A DNA stretch of 64,000 nucleotides. Origin: Oceanobacillus damuensis. GTDB taxonomy: Bacteria; Bacillota; Bacilli; Bacillales; Amphibacillaceae. Position 1 is the stretch's first letter, and the number at the start of each line of letters is the position of its first letter. The DNA lies in contig NZ_LQNF01000006.1 of the NCBI RefSeq assembly GCF_001618145.1, forward strand, positions 62,001 through 126,000, in the 5' to 3' direction. The notes beneath the pieces are model-generated. The model worked only from the letters and a program-made list of their open reading frames with translations. It was not told the DNA's origin and did not search any database. Below, in pieces: positions 1-10,038 of this stretch. The translations under genes were made by a program, and so were the position numbers.

Positions 1-165
1 GCACACCTTAACAGCATTTCGGTTTCATCTGGACAGACTGTAAGCCAGGGACAGCAGATTGGAATCATGGGATCTACTGGTACGTCGACAGCAACCCATC
101 TGCATTTCGAAATACACCCGGGCGGTTATAAAAATCCGGTTAACCCAGCGAATTATATAAACTAA
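1..165 (+). CDS. C-terminal end of an M23-family (LytM-type) murein hydrolase, partial
   Basis: The window opens inside this gene: 54 codons are readable in frame 1, ending with TAA. The residues include the zinc-binding signature THLHFE and the usual tail GGYKNPVNP, typical of M23 metallo-endopeptidases that cut peptidoglycan cross-bridges outside the membrane. The start and any coiled-coil region lie upstream. In related Bacilli an EnvC-like M23 protein sits between ftsEX and ctpB, so this is probably that FtsEX partner; the context supports it but the 5' part is not visible. A terminator follows eight bases later, so it ends its own transcript. Confidence 0.85.
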   Translation, partial: AHLNSISVSSGQTVSQGQQIGIMGSTGTSTATHLHFEIHPGGYKNPVNPANYIN

Positions 166-172
166 TTATAAT

Positions 173-207
173 AAAGGCATTACCCATCGCGGTATGCCTT
201 TTCTTTT
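173..207 (+). terminator. Rho-independent terminator of the M23 gene
   Basis: AAAGGCATTACC and GGTATGCCTTTT form a stem with one bulged base around the loop CATCGC, followed by a T-rich tail. Confidence 0.75.
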
Positions 208-398
208 ATCTATTCTTTCACCTAATAAATCGCATAGGATAAAACCATGGTCATTGCTAAAATATAATGTTATCCTTTTGTTATAAGTTTTTTTCAAAAA
301 GCAGAAAAGATAATGAGTCGATATGCTTGCTTACTATTCGTAAACTTTTTGATTGGATCATATACTCATACATAGCATCAGAAAATAGAGGTGGAAAA

Positions 399-1868
399 AT
401 GAATCTAAAAAAGTCACAAATTATATTAATCCTGGTCGCTTCCCTGTTTTTGGGGTTTATCGGAGCATATTCCGGAATACAAATTGCTCAACCAGATCAG
501 CCGAATACAGTACAGAAGCCGGAATCGTTACAGAGTAATGCAGATACCAGTGGCGGAGAAGAAGTTTCCGACCTTTCTGGTGACTTGAATAAAGTCTCTC
601 AAGCATACGGTTTAATTAAACAAAATTATCTGGAAGAAGTCGACGATAGTCAACTAATAGAAGGAGCCATTGAAGGGATGCTTTCTACACTGGAAGATCC
701 GCATACTTCCTATATGGATCTTGAAACCGTAGACCAGTTCAATGACCAGATTGAATCGTCTTTTGAAGGCATTGGTGCTGAAGTGAGCATGGTTAATGGT
801 TTGGTAACCATTGTTACACCGATCAAAGATTCACCTGCAGAAAAGGCGGGATTACGTCCAAATGACCAAGTATTGTCAGTTGACGGGGAAAGTTTGGAAG
901 GATTGAATCTAAATGAAGCAGTTGCCAAGATTCGCGGAGAAAAAGGATCGGAAGTAGTACTGCAAATTCAGCGTTCAGGGGTAAGCGGTCCATTTGATGT
1001 GACGATTGTTCGTGATGAAATACCGGTAGAAACGGTATATAGCAGGACGGAAACGGTAGATGGCAAATCAACAGGAATTCTGGAAGTCACTAATTTTTCC
1101 GAGAATACGTTCAATGAATTCAATGAACAGCTAACAAAAATGGAAAGTGAAGGCATTGAAGGACTTGTAATAGATGTCAGAGGTAATCCTGGTGGACTGC
1201 TGAATGTTGCAGAGGAAATACTTTCATTGTTTGTTCCGGAAAATATTCCATATATCCAAATTGAAGACGGTAATGGAGAGAAGGTCGAATATTACTCAGA
1301 GTTACCTGAGGAAAAGGATTATCCAGTAAGTGTTCTGATTAATGAAGGCAGTGCATCAGCTTCCGAGATACTCGCGGTTGCCCTTAAGGAACTTGGTTAT
1401 GATATTGTAGGCGAAACAAGCTATGGAAAGGGTACCGTTCAGCAGGCCGTCCCACTTGGTGATGGCAGTTCGATTAAGCTGACAACCTATAGATGGCTTT
1501 CTCCGAGTGGTGAGTGGATCAATGAGACAGGTGTCGAGCCAACCGTTGAAGTAAAGCAACCGGAGTATTATTACACATATCCGATTCAGGCTGAAGAACC
1601 TTTCGCTTACGATCAGACTGGTGAGGATATTGCAAACATGCAAATAATGCTTTCAGGTTTAGGTTATGACACAGGACGCACAGACGGTTACTTCAGTGAT
1701 AAGACGGAAGAAGCAGTAAAATCATTCCAATCGGATAATGATTTGTCTGCTACCGGTGAAGTGGATCAGGAAACTGCTGGGTTAATTGAAACGCAATTAA
1801 TTGAAAAAATCCGTAACGGGGATGATGATCGGCAGATGGATAAAGCTTTGGAAGAGCTATATCAATAA
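399..1868 (+). CDS. ctpB: CtpB-like carboxy-terminal processing serine protease (S41)
   Basis: A secreted or membrane-anchored S41 protease of 489 residues. In B. subtilis CtpB cleaves SpoIVFA to fire sigma-K during sporulation. An N-terminal hydrophobic anchor (about residues 8-27) is followed by a PDZ domain (about 95-180) and the S41 core. Ser320 (in GSASASEI), Lys344 and Gln348 (in GKGTVQ) match the Ser/Lys/Gln catalytic set. The C-terminus (about 410-475) is a PG_binding_1-type domain. The frame is open upstream to 267, but ATG 399 follows AGAGGTGG at ideal spacing and begins with the expected basic-hydrophobic signal, so I use it. Between an M23 gene and minJ, as in other Bacilli. Confidence in the family is high; the role in sporulation is by homology. 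Confidence 0.93.
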   Translation: MNLKKSQIILILVASLFLGFIGAYSGIQIAQPDQPNTVQKPESLQSNADTSGGEEVSDLSGDLNKVSQAYGLIKQNYLEEVDDSQLIEGAIEGMLSTLEDPHTSYMDLETVDQFNDQIESSFEGIGAEVSMVNGLVTIVTPIKDSPAEKAGLRPNDQVLSVDGESLEGLNLNEAVAKIRGEKGSEVVLQIQRSGVSGPFDVTIVRDEIPVETVYSRTETVDGKSTGILEVTNFSENTFNEFNEQLTKMESEGIEGLVIDVRGNPGGLLNVAEEILSLFVPENIPYIQIEDGNGEKVEYYSELPEEKDYPVSVLINEGSASASEILAVALKELGYDIVGETSYGKGTVQQAVPLGDGSSIKLTTYRWLSPSGEWINETGVEPTVEVKQPEYYYTYPIQAEEPFAYDQTGEDIANMQIMLSGLGYDTGRTDGYFSDKTEEAVKSFQSDNDLSATGEVDQETAGLIETQLIEKIRNGDDDRQMDKALEELYQ

Positions 1869-1910
1869 CAGCAACAAGCTTTGAAATGTATGCAAAGCTC
1901 ATATACTAGA

Positions 1911-1949
1911 ATCCACGGGTACTGCCCGTGGATTTTGATTTAGTTTTTT
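1911..1949 (+). terminator. Terminator after ctpB
   Basis: Perfect 9-bp stem ATCCACGGG/CCCGTGGAT with a 5-nt loop, followed by T-rich sequence. Confidence 0.85.
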
Positions 1950-2091
1950 GGCGGTTGAAAGTAAAGATTTAGAAAGTGGAAATCAAGGCTAGGCGATAAG
2001 ACAAATCTTCTAATAGAAAAAGCAGGAAAATAACAGATAACTATCGAATATTATACTGGATGGTCATCAGATAACAAAGAAGGTGAATGGT

Positions 2092-3297
2092 TTGGCAGAA
2101 GCGTGGCTAATCGAACTTGCAAAAGGGATAGGAAGATTCTTTTTAAACCCTTTAGTGTATTGGACAATCCTGCTAGTAGTCATAGCAGGCTACAGACGGA
2201 TAAAGCTGGAAAGGCTTGATTTCGGATCCAAAGTATTTGATTTATTTTCAGAATGGAAAAACACATGGGGCATATCGTTGATTTCAGGGCTGATCATTTC
2301 GATTGTCAGTATAGCGGCAGGAATGGTCTTCACTTATGAAATGATAGCTATGCTGGCTATCATTATGTTTCTTTTGAGCATTACATTTCGCTTTACCTTG
2401 CTCTCCCCAAGCTATACGGTAGGAATAACTTTTCTACTGCTTTTCTTCTTACCGTTTCTTTTGGAAAATCAAACGATTATCGATATAAATCTTACTTTGA
2501 ACTTTGATTTTAACGTACTGGCGAGTTTGTCCATATTCGTTGGTTTTATGCTCATTGTGGAATCAATCCTGATCGGCAGCGTGAAACGGAATGAAACATA
2601 TCCAGGAATTGCACGAAGTGACCGTGGGATTTGGGTAGGTCAGCACCGAATCAGGAAGTTAAGCATGATTCCAATCTTCGTCCTTGTTCCAGGCGGATTA
2701 ATTACATCGTTTGCACCTTGGTGGCCCTATTTTTCAATAGGGGAATCTTCGTTTAGCATCGTACTCGTTCCTTTTTTGATTGGCTTTGATTACTTGGCAA
2801 AAGGGCATTCCCCAATGCAGGCAACCCGAAAGATTTCAAAGTTTAATGGTCTGTTGGGGGCTGGAATCATTCTTATAGCTGCCGGTAGCATATATCTTCC
2901 CATTCTATCCGTTGTAGCAATTGTTTTGGCGGTTATAGGGAAAGAGTACCTGAATTATAAATACCGTGTCGGGGACAGGCTGCGCAGACCCTTTTTCCAA
3001 CCGTTGGGAGTGGGTATAAAAGTGATAGGGATACTTCCAGCATCGCCTGCTGCAAGATTGGAGATTTTCCCTGGAGAAACGATTACTAAGGTGAATGGCA
3101 AAAAGGTTTCGTCAGAGGCAGAATTCTATCGAGCGCTGCAGGGCAGTGGAGCTTTCTTTAAGCTGGAAGTACTCGATGATCAACAAGAAGTCCGTTTTGT
3201 CCAAGGAGCTTTTTATGAGGGAGATCATCATGAATTGGGGCTATTATTCTCAAGACCTCCTTACCGACAGAAAAAATCCAAAAGAGAAACAGGCTGA
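2092..3297 (+). CDS. minJ: MinJ-like polytopic membrane protein with C-terminal PDZ domain
   Basis: A 401-residue integral membrane protein with several hydrophobic segments over roughly the first 290 residues, then a single PDZ domain (around 300-370, containing VIGILPASPAARL and GETITKVNGKKV). MinJ bridges DivIVA and MinD at cell poles and division sites in B. subtilis and is about the same length. Position between ctpB and uvrBA matches that family. A GTG at 2083 is in frame but lies inside the ribosome-binding site AGAAGG (2078-2083); TTG 2092, eight bases after that site, is the more likely start. Function is by homology and synteny. Confidence 0.85.
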   Translation: MAEAWLIELAKGIGRFFLNPLVYWTILLVVIAGYRRIKLERLDFGSKVFDLFSEWKNTWGISLISGLIISIVSIAAGMVFTYEMIAMLAIIMFLLSITFRFTLLSPSYTVGITFLLLFFLPFLLENQTIIDINLTLNFDFNVLASLSIFVGFMLIVESILIGSVKRNETYPGIARSDRGIWVGQHRIRKLSMIPIFVLVPGGLITSFAPWWPYFSIGESSFSIVLVPFLIGFDYLAKGHSPMQATRKISKFNGLLGAGIILIAAGSIYLPILSVVAIVLAVIGKEYLNYKYRVGDRLRRPFFQPLGVGIKVIGILPASPAARLEIFPGETITKVNGKKVSSEAEFYRALQGSGAFFKLEVLDDQQEVRFVQGAFYEGDHHELGLLFSRPPYRQKKSKRETG

Positions 3298-3322
3298 GCA
3301 ACCATATCGATGGTTGCTTTTG
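3297..3322 (+). terminator. Terminator after minJ
   Basis: Perfect 9-bp stem AGCAACCAT/ATGGTTGCT with loop ATCG and a following T-run. It starts on the last base of the minJ stop codon. Confidence 0.85.
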
Positions 3323-3404
3323 GCTTTTTACCTGGGGACTCTATGAAAAGGGGATATGATTTTCTCTGGTGATTTATGGGTATTATAGGAAAGAGATATT
3401 AGAA

Positions 3405-3444
3405 AACTTAGTTGTCACCAAGCCTTTCGGTGATAGCCTTAGTT
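3405..3444. repeat. Imperfect inverted repeat, copy 1 of a two-copy family
   Basis: About 40 bases running from AACTTAG to CTTAGTT, with a central hairpin TCACC-(8-9 nt)-GGTGA. Bases 3417-3444, reverse-complemented, match 26 of 28 bases at 48512-48539 upstream of rpoN. Not coding. It could be a small mobile repeat or a shared RNA structure. Confidence 0.55.
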
Positions 3445-3490
3445 CAAACCTATGCAGGGTGGGAAGTTTATACATTCCTGTCTGTCAAAA

Positions 3491-3520
3491 CATAAAAACG
3501 AATACTTGTTCGTTTTTATG
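3491..3520. promoter_or_regulatory. LexA (DinR) SOS operator of uvrBA
   Basis: A perfect 12-bp inverted repeat (CATAAAAACGAA / TTCGTTTTTATG) around the 6-nt centre TACTTG. Its core CGAATACTTGTTCG (3499-3512) resembles the Bacillus SOS box CGAAC-N4-GTTCG, with one weaker half. It overlaps the -35 element of the uvrB promoter, so bound LexA would block RNA polymerase. The identity as a LexA site rests on motif and on uvrBA being a classic SOS operon. Confidence 0.85.
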
Positions 3521-3534
3521 TTAACATATATAAT
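3506..3534 (+). promoter_or_regulatory. SigA promoter of uvrB
   Basis: -35 TTGTTC (3506-3511), 17-bp spacer, -10 TATAAT (3529-3534). The -35 lies within the LexA palindrome. Confidence 0.8.
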
Positions 3535-3578
3535 TAGAGATAGTAGAATCACGATTGAAAGGAACGGAGGCAGTTTCT

Positions 3579-5561
3579 GTGAAAAATAAATTTGAATTGG
3601 TTTCACAATATGAACCTGCAGGCGATCAGCCTAATGCGATAAAGGACATTACAGAAAAGGTTCTTGCAGGTCAGCGGCACCAGACATTGCTGGGAGCAAC
3701 TGGTACAGGAAAAACATTTACGATGTCCAATGTTATTAAAGAGATCAACCGTCCGACATTGGTCATTGCCCACAATAAAACATTGGCAGGTCAGTTGTAT
3801 AGTGAGTTTAAAGAGTTTTTCCCGAATAATGCTGTCGAGTATTTTGTCAGCTATTATGATTACTACCAGCCGGAAGCATATGTGCCGTCAACGGATACGT
3901 TTATCGAAAAGGATGCAAGCATCAACGATGAAATCGATAAACTGCGTCACTCGGCAACATCTGCACTATTCGAAAGGAATGATGTTTTAATCGTTGCGAG
4001 TGTTTCCTGTATATATGGTTTGGGTAATCCGGAAGAATATCGCAATCAGGTGCTTTCACTTCGGATGGGTATGGAAAAGGACCGGGATCAATTGCTACGC
4101 GACCTTGTGGACATCCAATATGCAAGAAATGATATTAACTTTCAACGGGGTACCTTTCGCGTTCGGGGAGATTCTGTAGAAATCATACCTGCTTCAAGGG
4201 AAGAACGCTGTATTCGGGTGGAGTTTTTTGGAGATGAGATTGACCGAATACGGGAAGTTGATGCTTTGACCGGTGAAATCATCGGCGATCGTGAGCATGT
4301 TGCTATTTTCCCTGCATCCCACTTCGTAACCGGTGAGGAAAAGATGAAAATAGCGATTAACAACATAGAGAAGGAACTGGAGGAAAGATTGAAGGAATTA
4401 CGTGGGAATAATAAGCTTTTGGAAGCACAACGTCTGGAACAGCGTACAAACTATGATTTGGAAATGATGCGTGAAATGGGATTTTGTTCAGGCATTGAAA
4501 ATTACTCCAGACATTTGACGCTTCGGGAAGCAGGAGCGACGCCCTATACTTTGATTGATTTCTTTCCGGAGGATTTTCTTGTCGTGATCGATGAATCCCA
4601 TGTTACGCTTCCACAAATCAGGGGAATGTACAATGGAGACCAGGCAAGAAAACAAGTTCTCGTGGATCATGGCTTTAGACTTCCTTCAGCGATGGACAAC
4701 CGTCCATTGAAATTTGCGGAATTTGAAGAGAAAACGAAGCAGCTTGTTTATGTGTCAGCAACTCCGGGACCATATGAGCTGGAACATAATCCGGAAATGA
4801 CGGAGCAGATCATCAGGCCTACCGGATTGCTTGATCCCGAAATTGAAGTTCGTCCGATTGATGGTCAGATTGATAATCTAATAGAAGAAATCAATAAACG
4901 TACTGATCGGAATGAGCGGGTGCTGGTGACGACGCTGACGAAGAAAATGTCTGAAGATCTTACCGATTACCTGAAGGAAATTGGCATAAAGGTTGCTTAT
5001 TTGCATTCAGAAATAAAAACACTGGAGCGTATTGAAGTAATTCGCGATCTCCGTGTCGGAAAATTCGACGTGCTGATTGGAATTAACCTGCTTCGTGAAG
5101 GTCTGGACATTCCGGAAGTGTCGCTTGTTGCAATCCTTGATGCAGATAAAGAAGGGTTCTTAAGGTCTGAACGTTCCTTGATCCAAACAATGGGCAGGGC
5201 AGCAAGGAATGAAAATGGAAGAGTTATCATGTATGCAGATAAAATCACCAACTCGATGCAGTTGGCAATAGATGAGACATTAAGGAGAAGATCCATTCAA
5301 AAGGCTTACAATGAAAAGCATGGCATTACCCCGAAAACGATTCGTAAAGAAGTCCGAGATGTCATCAAAGCAACCATTGCAGCGGAAGAAGAGGAAAAGT
5401 ATGAAGGTAAATCAAAGAGTCTGAAGAAGATGACGAAGAAGGAAAAGGAAAAATTAATCGAACAGATGGAGAAAGAAATGAAGGGTGCTGCAAAGTCGCT
5501 TGATTTTGAAAAAGCAGCAGAACTTCGCGATGTCATATTTGAATTAAAAGCGGAAGGATGA
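3579..5561 (+). CDS. uvrB: Excinuclease ABC subunit B
   Basis: The damage-verifying helicase-like subunit of nucleotide excision repair, 660 residues as expected. UvrA2B loads it on lesions, then UvrC incises. Visible: Walker A GATGTGKT (residues 39-46), the beta-hairpin region [12 protein letters not shown], the DEAD-type box VVIDESH, helicase motif VI (QTMGRAARN) and a C-terminal UVR domain ([12 protein letters not shown]). The open frame extends to a TTG at 3555, but GTG 3579 has GGAGG (3566-3570) at good spacing and gives the canonical N-terminus. First gene of the SOS-regulated uvrB-uvrA operon. Confidence 0.97.
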   Translation: MKNKFELVSQYEPAGDQPNAIKDITEKVLAGQRHQTLLGATGTGKTFTMSNVIKEINRPTLVIAHNKTLAGQLYSEFKEFFPNNAVEYFVSYYDYYQPEAYVPSTDTFIEKDASINDEIDKLRHSATSALFERNDVLIVASVSCIYGLGNPEEYRNQVLSLRMGMEKDRDQLLRDLVDIQYARNDINFQRGTFRVRGDSVEIIPASREERCIRVEFFGDEIDRIREVDALTGEIIGDREHVAIFPASHFVTGEEKMKIAINNIEKELEERLKELRGNNKLLEAQRLEQRTNYDLEMMREMGFCSGIENYSRHLTLREAGATPYTLIDFFPEDFLVVIDESHVTLPQIRGMYNGDQARKQVLVDHGFRLPSAMDNRPLKFAEFEEKTKQLVYVSATPGPYELEHNPEMTEQIIRPTGLLDPEIEVRPIDGQIDNLIEEINKRTDRNERVLVTTLTKKMSEDLTDYLKEIGIKVAYLHSEIKTLERIEVIRDLRVGKFDVLIGINLLREGLDIPEVSLVAILDADKEGFLRSERSLIQTMGRAARNENGRVIMYADKITNSMQLAIDETLRRRSIQKAYNEKHGITPKTIRKEVRDVIKATIAAEEEEKYEGKSKSLKKMTKKEKEKLIEQMEKEMKGAAKSLDFEKAAELRDVIFELKAEG

Positions 5562-5568
5562 ACTTTGT

Positions 5569-8448
5569 ATGCCCAGTAAATCAATCAGTATAAAGGGTGC
5601 GCGAGCCCATAATCTCAAAAATGTAGATATTGAAATACCGAAAAACAAGCTTGTCGTGCTTACAGGCTTATCTGGTTCCGGAAAATCCTCCCTTGCATTT
5701 GATACGATTTATGCAGAAGGGCAGCGCCGCTATGTGGAGTCTCTTTCCGCCTATGCAAGGCAGTTTCTTGGTCAGATGGACAAACCGGATGTAGATGTGA
5801 TTGAAGGTCTGTCGCCAGCTATTTCAATTGATCAGAAAACGACGAGTAAAAATCCGCGGTCAACAGTGGGAACAGTTACGGAAATATATGATTACCTCCG
5901 TTTATTATATGCACGAATTGGACATCCCACATGTCCGAAGCATGGGATCGAAATCAGTTCCCAAACCGTTCAGCAAATGGTTGACCGTATACTTGAATAT
6001 CCGGAAAGAACAAAGCTGCAGATTCTTGCACCTGTTATTTCTGGTAAAAAAGGCGAGCATGTTAAACTAATTGAGAAATTGAGACAGGAAGGCTATATTC
6101 GTATTCGCGTTGACAATGAAATGCGTGAGGTATCCGAAGAAATTAAGCTTGAGAAGAACAAAAAGCATTCAATTGAGGTTGTCATTGATCGTGTCGTCGT
6201 CAAGGAAGGTATTGCCGGACGGTTGAGTGACTCAATGGAAACAGCACTGCAATTAGGAAAGGGAAAAATCATTGTAGATATCATTGGTCAGGAAGAGCTG
6301 ACTTTCAGTGAAAATCATGCGTGTCCGATATGCGGTTTCTCCATTGGCGAGATGGAACCGCGGCTTTTTTCCTTCAACAGTCCGTTTGGGGCATGTCCAA
6401 GCTGTGATGGTCTCGGAACAAAATTGGAAGTGGACCTTGATCTGGTTATCCCTGACTGGGACAAGACATTGAAAAAAAATGCGATCGCTGCCTGGGAGCC
6501 GATCAGTTCACAATATTACCCTCAATTGCTAAAGAGTGTTTGTGAGCATTATGATATTGATATGAATATACCGGTTAAAGATATACCAGAAGATAAAATG
6601 AATAAAATTTTGTATGGAAGCGGGAAGGAAAAAATTCACTTTCATTATGTCAATGATTTCGGCAGACCACATAGCAGTGACATACTTTTCGAGGGTGTGC
6701 TCAATAATATAGCACGTCGCCATAAGGAAACTTCCTCTGATTTCACTCGTGAAACATTAGGGAAATATATGGCAGAAAAAGCTTGCCCAACATGTAAAGG
6801 CCATCGTCTAAAAGAAGAAGCACGTGCAGTATTGATTGATGGATTACATGTAAGCAATGTAACCGATTTTTCTGTTACAGAGGCCGTTGCATTCTTCAAA
6901 AATTTAAAGCTAACTGAAAAGGAACAACAGATTGCCAAAATGATTTTGAAGGAAATTGCTAATCGTTTGGAATTCCTTGATAATGTTGGACTGGATTACC
7001 TCACGTTATCCCGCTCAGCAGGAACGCTTTCAGGTGGGGAAGCCCAGCGAATCAGGTTGGCAACCCAAATTGGGTCGGCATTAACGGGTGTCTTGTACGT
7101 ATTGGATGAACCATCAATTGGACTGCATCAGCGTGATAACGATCGACTGATCGAAACATTAAAAAGGATGCGTGATTTCGATAATACTTTAATTGTTGTG
7201 GAGCATGACGAAGACACAATGCTTGCAGCAGATTGGCTTATTGATATTGGACCTGGAGCTGGAGAACACGGTGGAGAGATCATTGCAAATGATCCGCCAG
7301 ATGTAGTCATGCAAAACCAAAATTCATTAACTGGAAGGTATCTATCAGGTAAGGATTTTATTCCTGTCCCAACCACTCGCCGAAAAGCAGACAAAAGGAA
7401 AATTGAGATTTTGGGAGCGGCGGAAAATAACCTGAAAAATGTTTCGGTTAAAATCCCCATTGGTTTAATGACAGTGGTGACAGGTGTGTCCGGTTCTGGC
7501 AAAAGTACACTCATAAATGAGATACTTTATAAATATTTATCCAAAACATTGAATCGAGCAGGACACAAGCCAGGTAAGCATAAAAAGATAAAGGGAATTG
7601 AACATATCGAAAAGGTCATCGATATTGATCAGTCCCCGATTGGACGAACGCCAAGGTCAAACCCTGCCACCTATACTGGTGTATTTGATGATATTCGCGA
7701 TCTGTTCTCCCAAACGAATGAGGCAAAGATAAGGGGTTACAAAAAAGGGCGCTTCAGTTTTAATGTTAAGGGTGGACGCTGTGAAGCATGCCGTGGTGAC
7801 GGTATTATTAAGATTGAGATGCATTTTCTGCCGGATGTCTATGTTCCATGCGAAGTGTGCCACGGTAAACGCTATAATCGTGAGACATTGGAAGTGAAAT
7901 ACAAAGGGAAAAGTGTTGCGGATATACTCGATATGCGGGTTGAGGAGGCAGTGGACTTTTTTGCATCTATTCCTAAGATAAAGCGCAAGGTGCAAACCCT
8001 CTTTGATGTAGGTCTAGGCTATGTTAAGCTGGGCCAGCCGGCTACAACGCTGTCAGGTGGAGAGGCACAGCGAGTTAAACTGGCAAGTGAGCTTCATAAA
8101 CGATCTACCGGTAAATCATTTTATATTTTGGATGAACCGACGACAGGACTTCATGCAGATGACATAAAACGGCTGCTTATCGTCTTGCAGCGTCTTGTAG
8201 ACAATGGGGATTCTGTATTGATTATCGAACATAATCTGGACGTAATCAAAAGTGCAGACCACATCATTGACCTTGGGCCAGAGGGCGGAGATAAAGGTGG
8301 AGAGATTGTCGCAACCGGAACACCTGAACAGATTGCACAAAAAGCGGATATTTCCTATACAGGTAAATATTTAAAATCCATTCTTGAGCGTGACCGTAAG
8401 CGAATGGAAAAAAGGTTGGCAGAAAAAGAAAAAGTCAGCACCAAATAA
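5569..8448 (+). CDS. uvrA: Excinuclease ABC subunit A
   Basis: The DNA-damage-sensing dimeric ABC ATPase of nucleotide excision repair, 959 residues (normal length). Two ABC modules: Walker [10 protein letters not shown] (33-41) and GVSGSGKST (about 639-647), each paired with an LSGGEAQR signature and a DEPS/DEPT Walker B. Zinc-binding cysteine pairs are visible: CPICGF...CPSC inside the first module, CPTC near the middle, and CEAC...CEVC in the second. Seven bases after uvrB, with ribosome-binding site GGAAGG overlapping the uvrB stop, so co-transcribed and under the same LexA operator. Confidence 0.97.
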   Translation: MPSKSISIKGARAHNLKNVDIEIPKNKLVVLTGLSGSGKSSLAFDTIYAEGQRRYVESLSAYARQFLGQMDKPDVDVIEGLSPAISIDQKTTSKNPRSTVGTVTEIYDYLRLLYARIGHPTCPKHGIEISSQTVQQMVDRILEYPERTKLQILAPVISGKKGEHVKLIEKLRQEGYIRIRVDNEMREVSEEIKLEKNKKHSIEVVIDRVVVKEGIAGRLSDSMETALQLGKGKIIVDIIGQEELTFSENHACPICGFSIGEMEPRLFSFNSPFGACPSCDGLGTKLEVDLDLVIPDWDKTLKKNAIAAWEPISSQYYPQLLKSVCEHYDIDMNIPVKDIPEDKMNKILYGSGKEKIHFHYVNDFGRPHSSDILFEGVLNNIARRHKETSSDFTRETLGKYMAEKACPTCKGHRLKEEARAVLIDGLHVSNVTDFSVTEAVAFFKNLKLTEKEQQIAKMILKEIANRLEFLDNVGLDYLTLSRSAGTLSGGEAQRIRLATQIGSALTGVLYVLDEPSIGLHQRDNDRLIETLKRMRDFDNTLIVVEHDEDTMLAADWLIDIGPGAGEHGGEIIANDPPDVVMQNQNSLTGRYLSGKDFIPVPTTRRKADKRKIEILGAAENNLKNVSVKIPIGLMTVVTGVSGSGKSTLINEILYKYLSKTLNRAGHKPGKHKKIKGIEHIEKVIDIDQSPIGRTPRSNPATYTGVFDDIRDLFSQTNEAKIRGYKKGRFSFNVKGGRCEACRGDGIIKIEMHFLPDVYVPCEVCHGKRYNRETLEVKYKGKSVADILDMRVEEAVDFFASIPKIKRKVQTLFDVGLGYVKLGQPATTLSGGEAQRVKLASELHKRSTGKSFYILDEPTTGLHADDIKRLLIVLQRLVDNGDSVLIIEHNLDVIKSADHIIDLGPEGGDKGGEIVATGTPEQIAQKADISYTGKYLKSILERDRKRMEKRLAEKEKVSTK

Positions 8449-8484
8449 ATTAGAGTATTTGCCTAGGTTTTTGTTTGCTCTTAT

Positions 8485-8558
8485 GCAGATAAGGGAGTAC
8501 TATCCTGCCTTATCTGCAAATGAAAAGACAGGAAGCATACAACGCCTCCTGTCTTTTC
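8485..8558 (+). terminator. Tandem hairpins ending the uvrBA transcript
   Basis: First hairpin GCAGATAAGG/CCTTATCTGC (8485-8517), then GAAAAGACAGGA/TCCTGTCTTTTC (8522-8558), both perfect stems. The second carries its T-run within and just after the stem, so it is the likely terminator. Confidence 0.7.
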
Positions 8559-8578
8559 ATATAAAATTCGACAAAATT

Positions 8579-8609
8579 CGGGGAGTGACAGGCACCTTGA
8601 CGAGTGCCT
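8579..8609. repeat. Short dispersed repeat, copy 1 (CGGGGAGTGACAGGCACCT)
   Basis: The 19-base word at 8579-8597 recurs identically at 59224-59242. Here it runs into a small hairpin, AGGCAC (8590-8595) pairing with GTGCCT (8604-8609). Both copies are preceded by TTCGACA, lie just behind a gene end, and are next to a terminator. The function is unknown. Confidence 0.6.
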
Positions 8610-8657
8610 TGCCATTAGGTACATTTAAATAAGCAGTTTAGTGGGAGGAACATATAC

Positions 8658-9011
8658 ATGAAACCAATCGAATCAGAAAAAGTCCAGCAGGTTTTGGACG
8701 ATTTTACAAATAAAAACGTTTATGTTCATTTGGAAACAACGAACGGTGCGTATGCGAGTCATTTTAATGAGAAGGCATATAATGTGGGAGCTTACATACG
8801 AAATGCGAATGTAGTTTTCAATCAGGCTAAGTTGGTTGGCGATGGGAAGGTTTACCGTGCAGGTCTGAAAATGGAAATGGGCTGGATTTACGCGGAGGGT
8901 CTGACTGACTGGGAAATGTATGAAGGTACGAAGCTATTGCTTGCGGGACACGATCGTGAAGGAAGATTGATGGTTTCTTTGGAAATCAGTGAAACTCCTT
9001 TTAACTATTAA
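8658..9011 (+). CDS. yojF: YojF-family (DUF1806) protein
   Basis: A 117-residue soluble protein of the DUF1806/YojF family. ATG 8658 follows GGGAGGAA. YojF has no settled biochemical role but is almost always encoded just ahead of bshB2, as here (29 bases apart), pointing to a link with bacillithiol synthesis or its regulation. No signal peptide or membrane segment. In B. subtilis yojFG lies elsewhere on the chromosome, so its place behind uvrBA differs. Family assignment is from sequence resemblance and partner; function is not inferred further. Confidence 0.8.
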   Translation: MKPIESEKVQQVLDDFTNKNVYVHLETTNGAYASHFNEKAYNVGAYIRNANVVFNQAKLVGDGKVYRAGLKMEMGWIYAEGLTDWEMYEGTKLLLAGHDREGRLMVSLEISETPFNY

Positions 9012-9040
9012 ATTAAAGAATGAAAATAGGTGAAGATATA

Positions 9041-9712
9041 ATGGAAAAGCATGTTGTAGTAATTTACCCACATCCAGATGATGAATCGTTTGGTGCAGCG
9101 GGTTCAGTTTCCAAATTCCGTGAACAGGGTGTACCTGTAACATATTTATGCGGAACTTTGGGGGAAATGGGAAGAAATATGGGCAGCCCGGCTTTTGCGA
9201 ACAGGGAATCATTGCCGGAAATAAGAAAAAAGGAACTAATCAATGCGTGCAATGTACTTGATATGGACTTAAAAATGCTTGGATACCGAGATAAAACTTT
9301 GGAATTTGAAGACCGTGGGGAAGTTGCGGAGCATTTAAAACAGATTCTTGAAGAAATTCAGCCGAGTCTCGTAATTACACATTATCCTGACCATGCAGTA
9401 CACCCGGATCATAATGCGCTCGGAGCAGCTGCAATCGAGGCTGTTCGCTTGATGGATTCAGAAAAGCGCCCGGTCGTTTGGACACAGGCAATTTCGAACA
9501 ACTATTTGGAAGTGCTTGGCAAACCGGATATCATCAATGATATAACCGATTATTTTGAAAAGAAAATGGAAGCGATCTTTTGCCACGCATCACAGGCAGC
9601 AGGGGTTTTAGGCCAATTTAAACAGGCAGATAAGCTGGAAAGTGAAGTCCAGGAGGAAATCAAAAGACGCTTCAGTACGGAACATTTTTACACATGGAAT
9701 TTTGAAGAATAA
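9041..9712 (+). CDS. bshB2: Bacillithiol biosynthesis N-acetylglucosaminyl-malate deacetylase BshB2
   Basis: A LmbE/PIG-L family zinc deacetylase of 223 residues. BshB enzymes remove the acetyl group from GlcNAc-malate, the second step of bacillithiol synthesis. The metal and catalytic motif PHPDDE is at residues 10-15, and a second HPDH motif sits near the middle. An upstream in-frame ATG at 9020 gives a longer form, but AGGTGA (9028-9033) precedes ATG 9041 at good spacing and MEKHVVVIYPHPDDE is the usual start. Follows yojF directly and ends in a strong terminator. Confidence 0.9.
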   Translation: MEKHVVVIYPHPDDESFGAAGSVSKFREQGVPVTYLCGTLGEMGRNMGSPAFANRESLPEIRKKELINACNVLDMDLKMLGYRDKTLEFEDRGEVAEHLKQILEEIQPSLVITHYPDHAVHPDHNALGAAAIEAVRLMDSEKRPVVWTQAISNNYLEVLGKPDIINDITDYFEKKMEAIFCHASQAAGVLGQFKQADKLESEVQEEIKRRFSTEHFYTWNFEE

Positions 9713-9716
9713 TCTG

Positions 9717-9749
9717 ATTCCCCTGCAGAAAAATCTGCAGGGGAATTTT
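9717..9749 (+). terminator. Terminator after bshB2
   Basis: Perfect 13-bp stem (ATTCCCCTGCAGA/TCTGCAGGGGAAT) with a 4-nt A loop, ending in TTTT. Confidence 0.9.
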
Positions 9750-9757
9750 AAGATTAA

Positions 9758-9786
9758 AGAAACTTTTTTACAATCTTAAACGTATA
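9758..9786 (+). promoter_or_regulatory. Candidate SigW-type ECF promoter for yvlCD
   Basis: AGAAAC (9758-9763), 17-bp spacer, CGTATA (9781-9786), close to the SigW consensus TGAAAC-N16/17-CGTA. In B. subtilis the yvlABCD operon belongs to the SigW envelope-stress regulon, which supports the call. Confidence 0.65.
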
Positions 9787-9843
9787 TATGTTTATAGCGT
9801 AGGAGAATTAGGGAAAAACAAAAAGAGTAAGGAGGATGGTAGG

Positions 9844-10038
9844 ATGAAACGGTTATATCGTTCAACTTCAAATAAAATGGTTTCAGGAGTGCTTGGTGGT
9901 CTTGGGGAGTATTTTAATGTGGATGCAACCATTTTAAGGCTGATTTTTGTGATATTGCTGATCCCCAGCTTTATGTCCTTTGCACTGGTGTATTTAGTAG
10001 CTGCTGTAATTATTCCTAAGGATGAGGAGATTTACTGA
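9844..10038 (+). CDS. yvlC: YvlC-like PspC-domain membrane protein
   Basis: A 64-residue protein made almost entirely of one PspC domain: a basic N-terminus (KRLYRSTSNKMVSGVLGGLGEYF) leading into a hydrophobic membrane segment (about 35-58). PspC proteins belong to envelope-stress systems. Strong ribosome-binding site AAGGAGGA before ATG 9844. The stop overlaps the yvlD start (TGATG), so the two are translationally coupled. yvlA and yvlB of the B. subtilis operon are absent here. Confidence 0.85.
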   Translation: MKRLYRSTSNKMVSGVLGGLGEYFNVDATILRLIFVILLIPSFMSFALVYLVAAVIIPKDEEIY

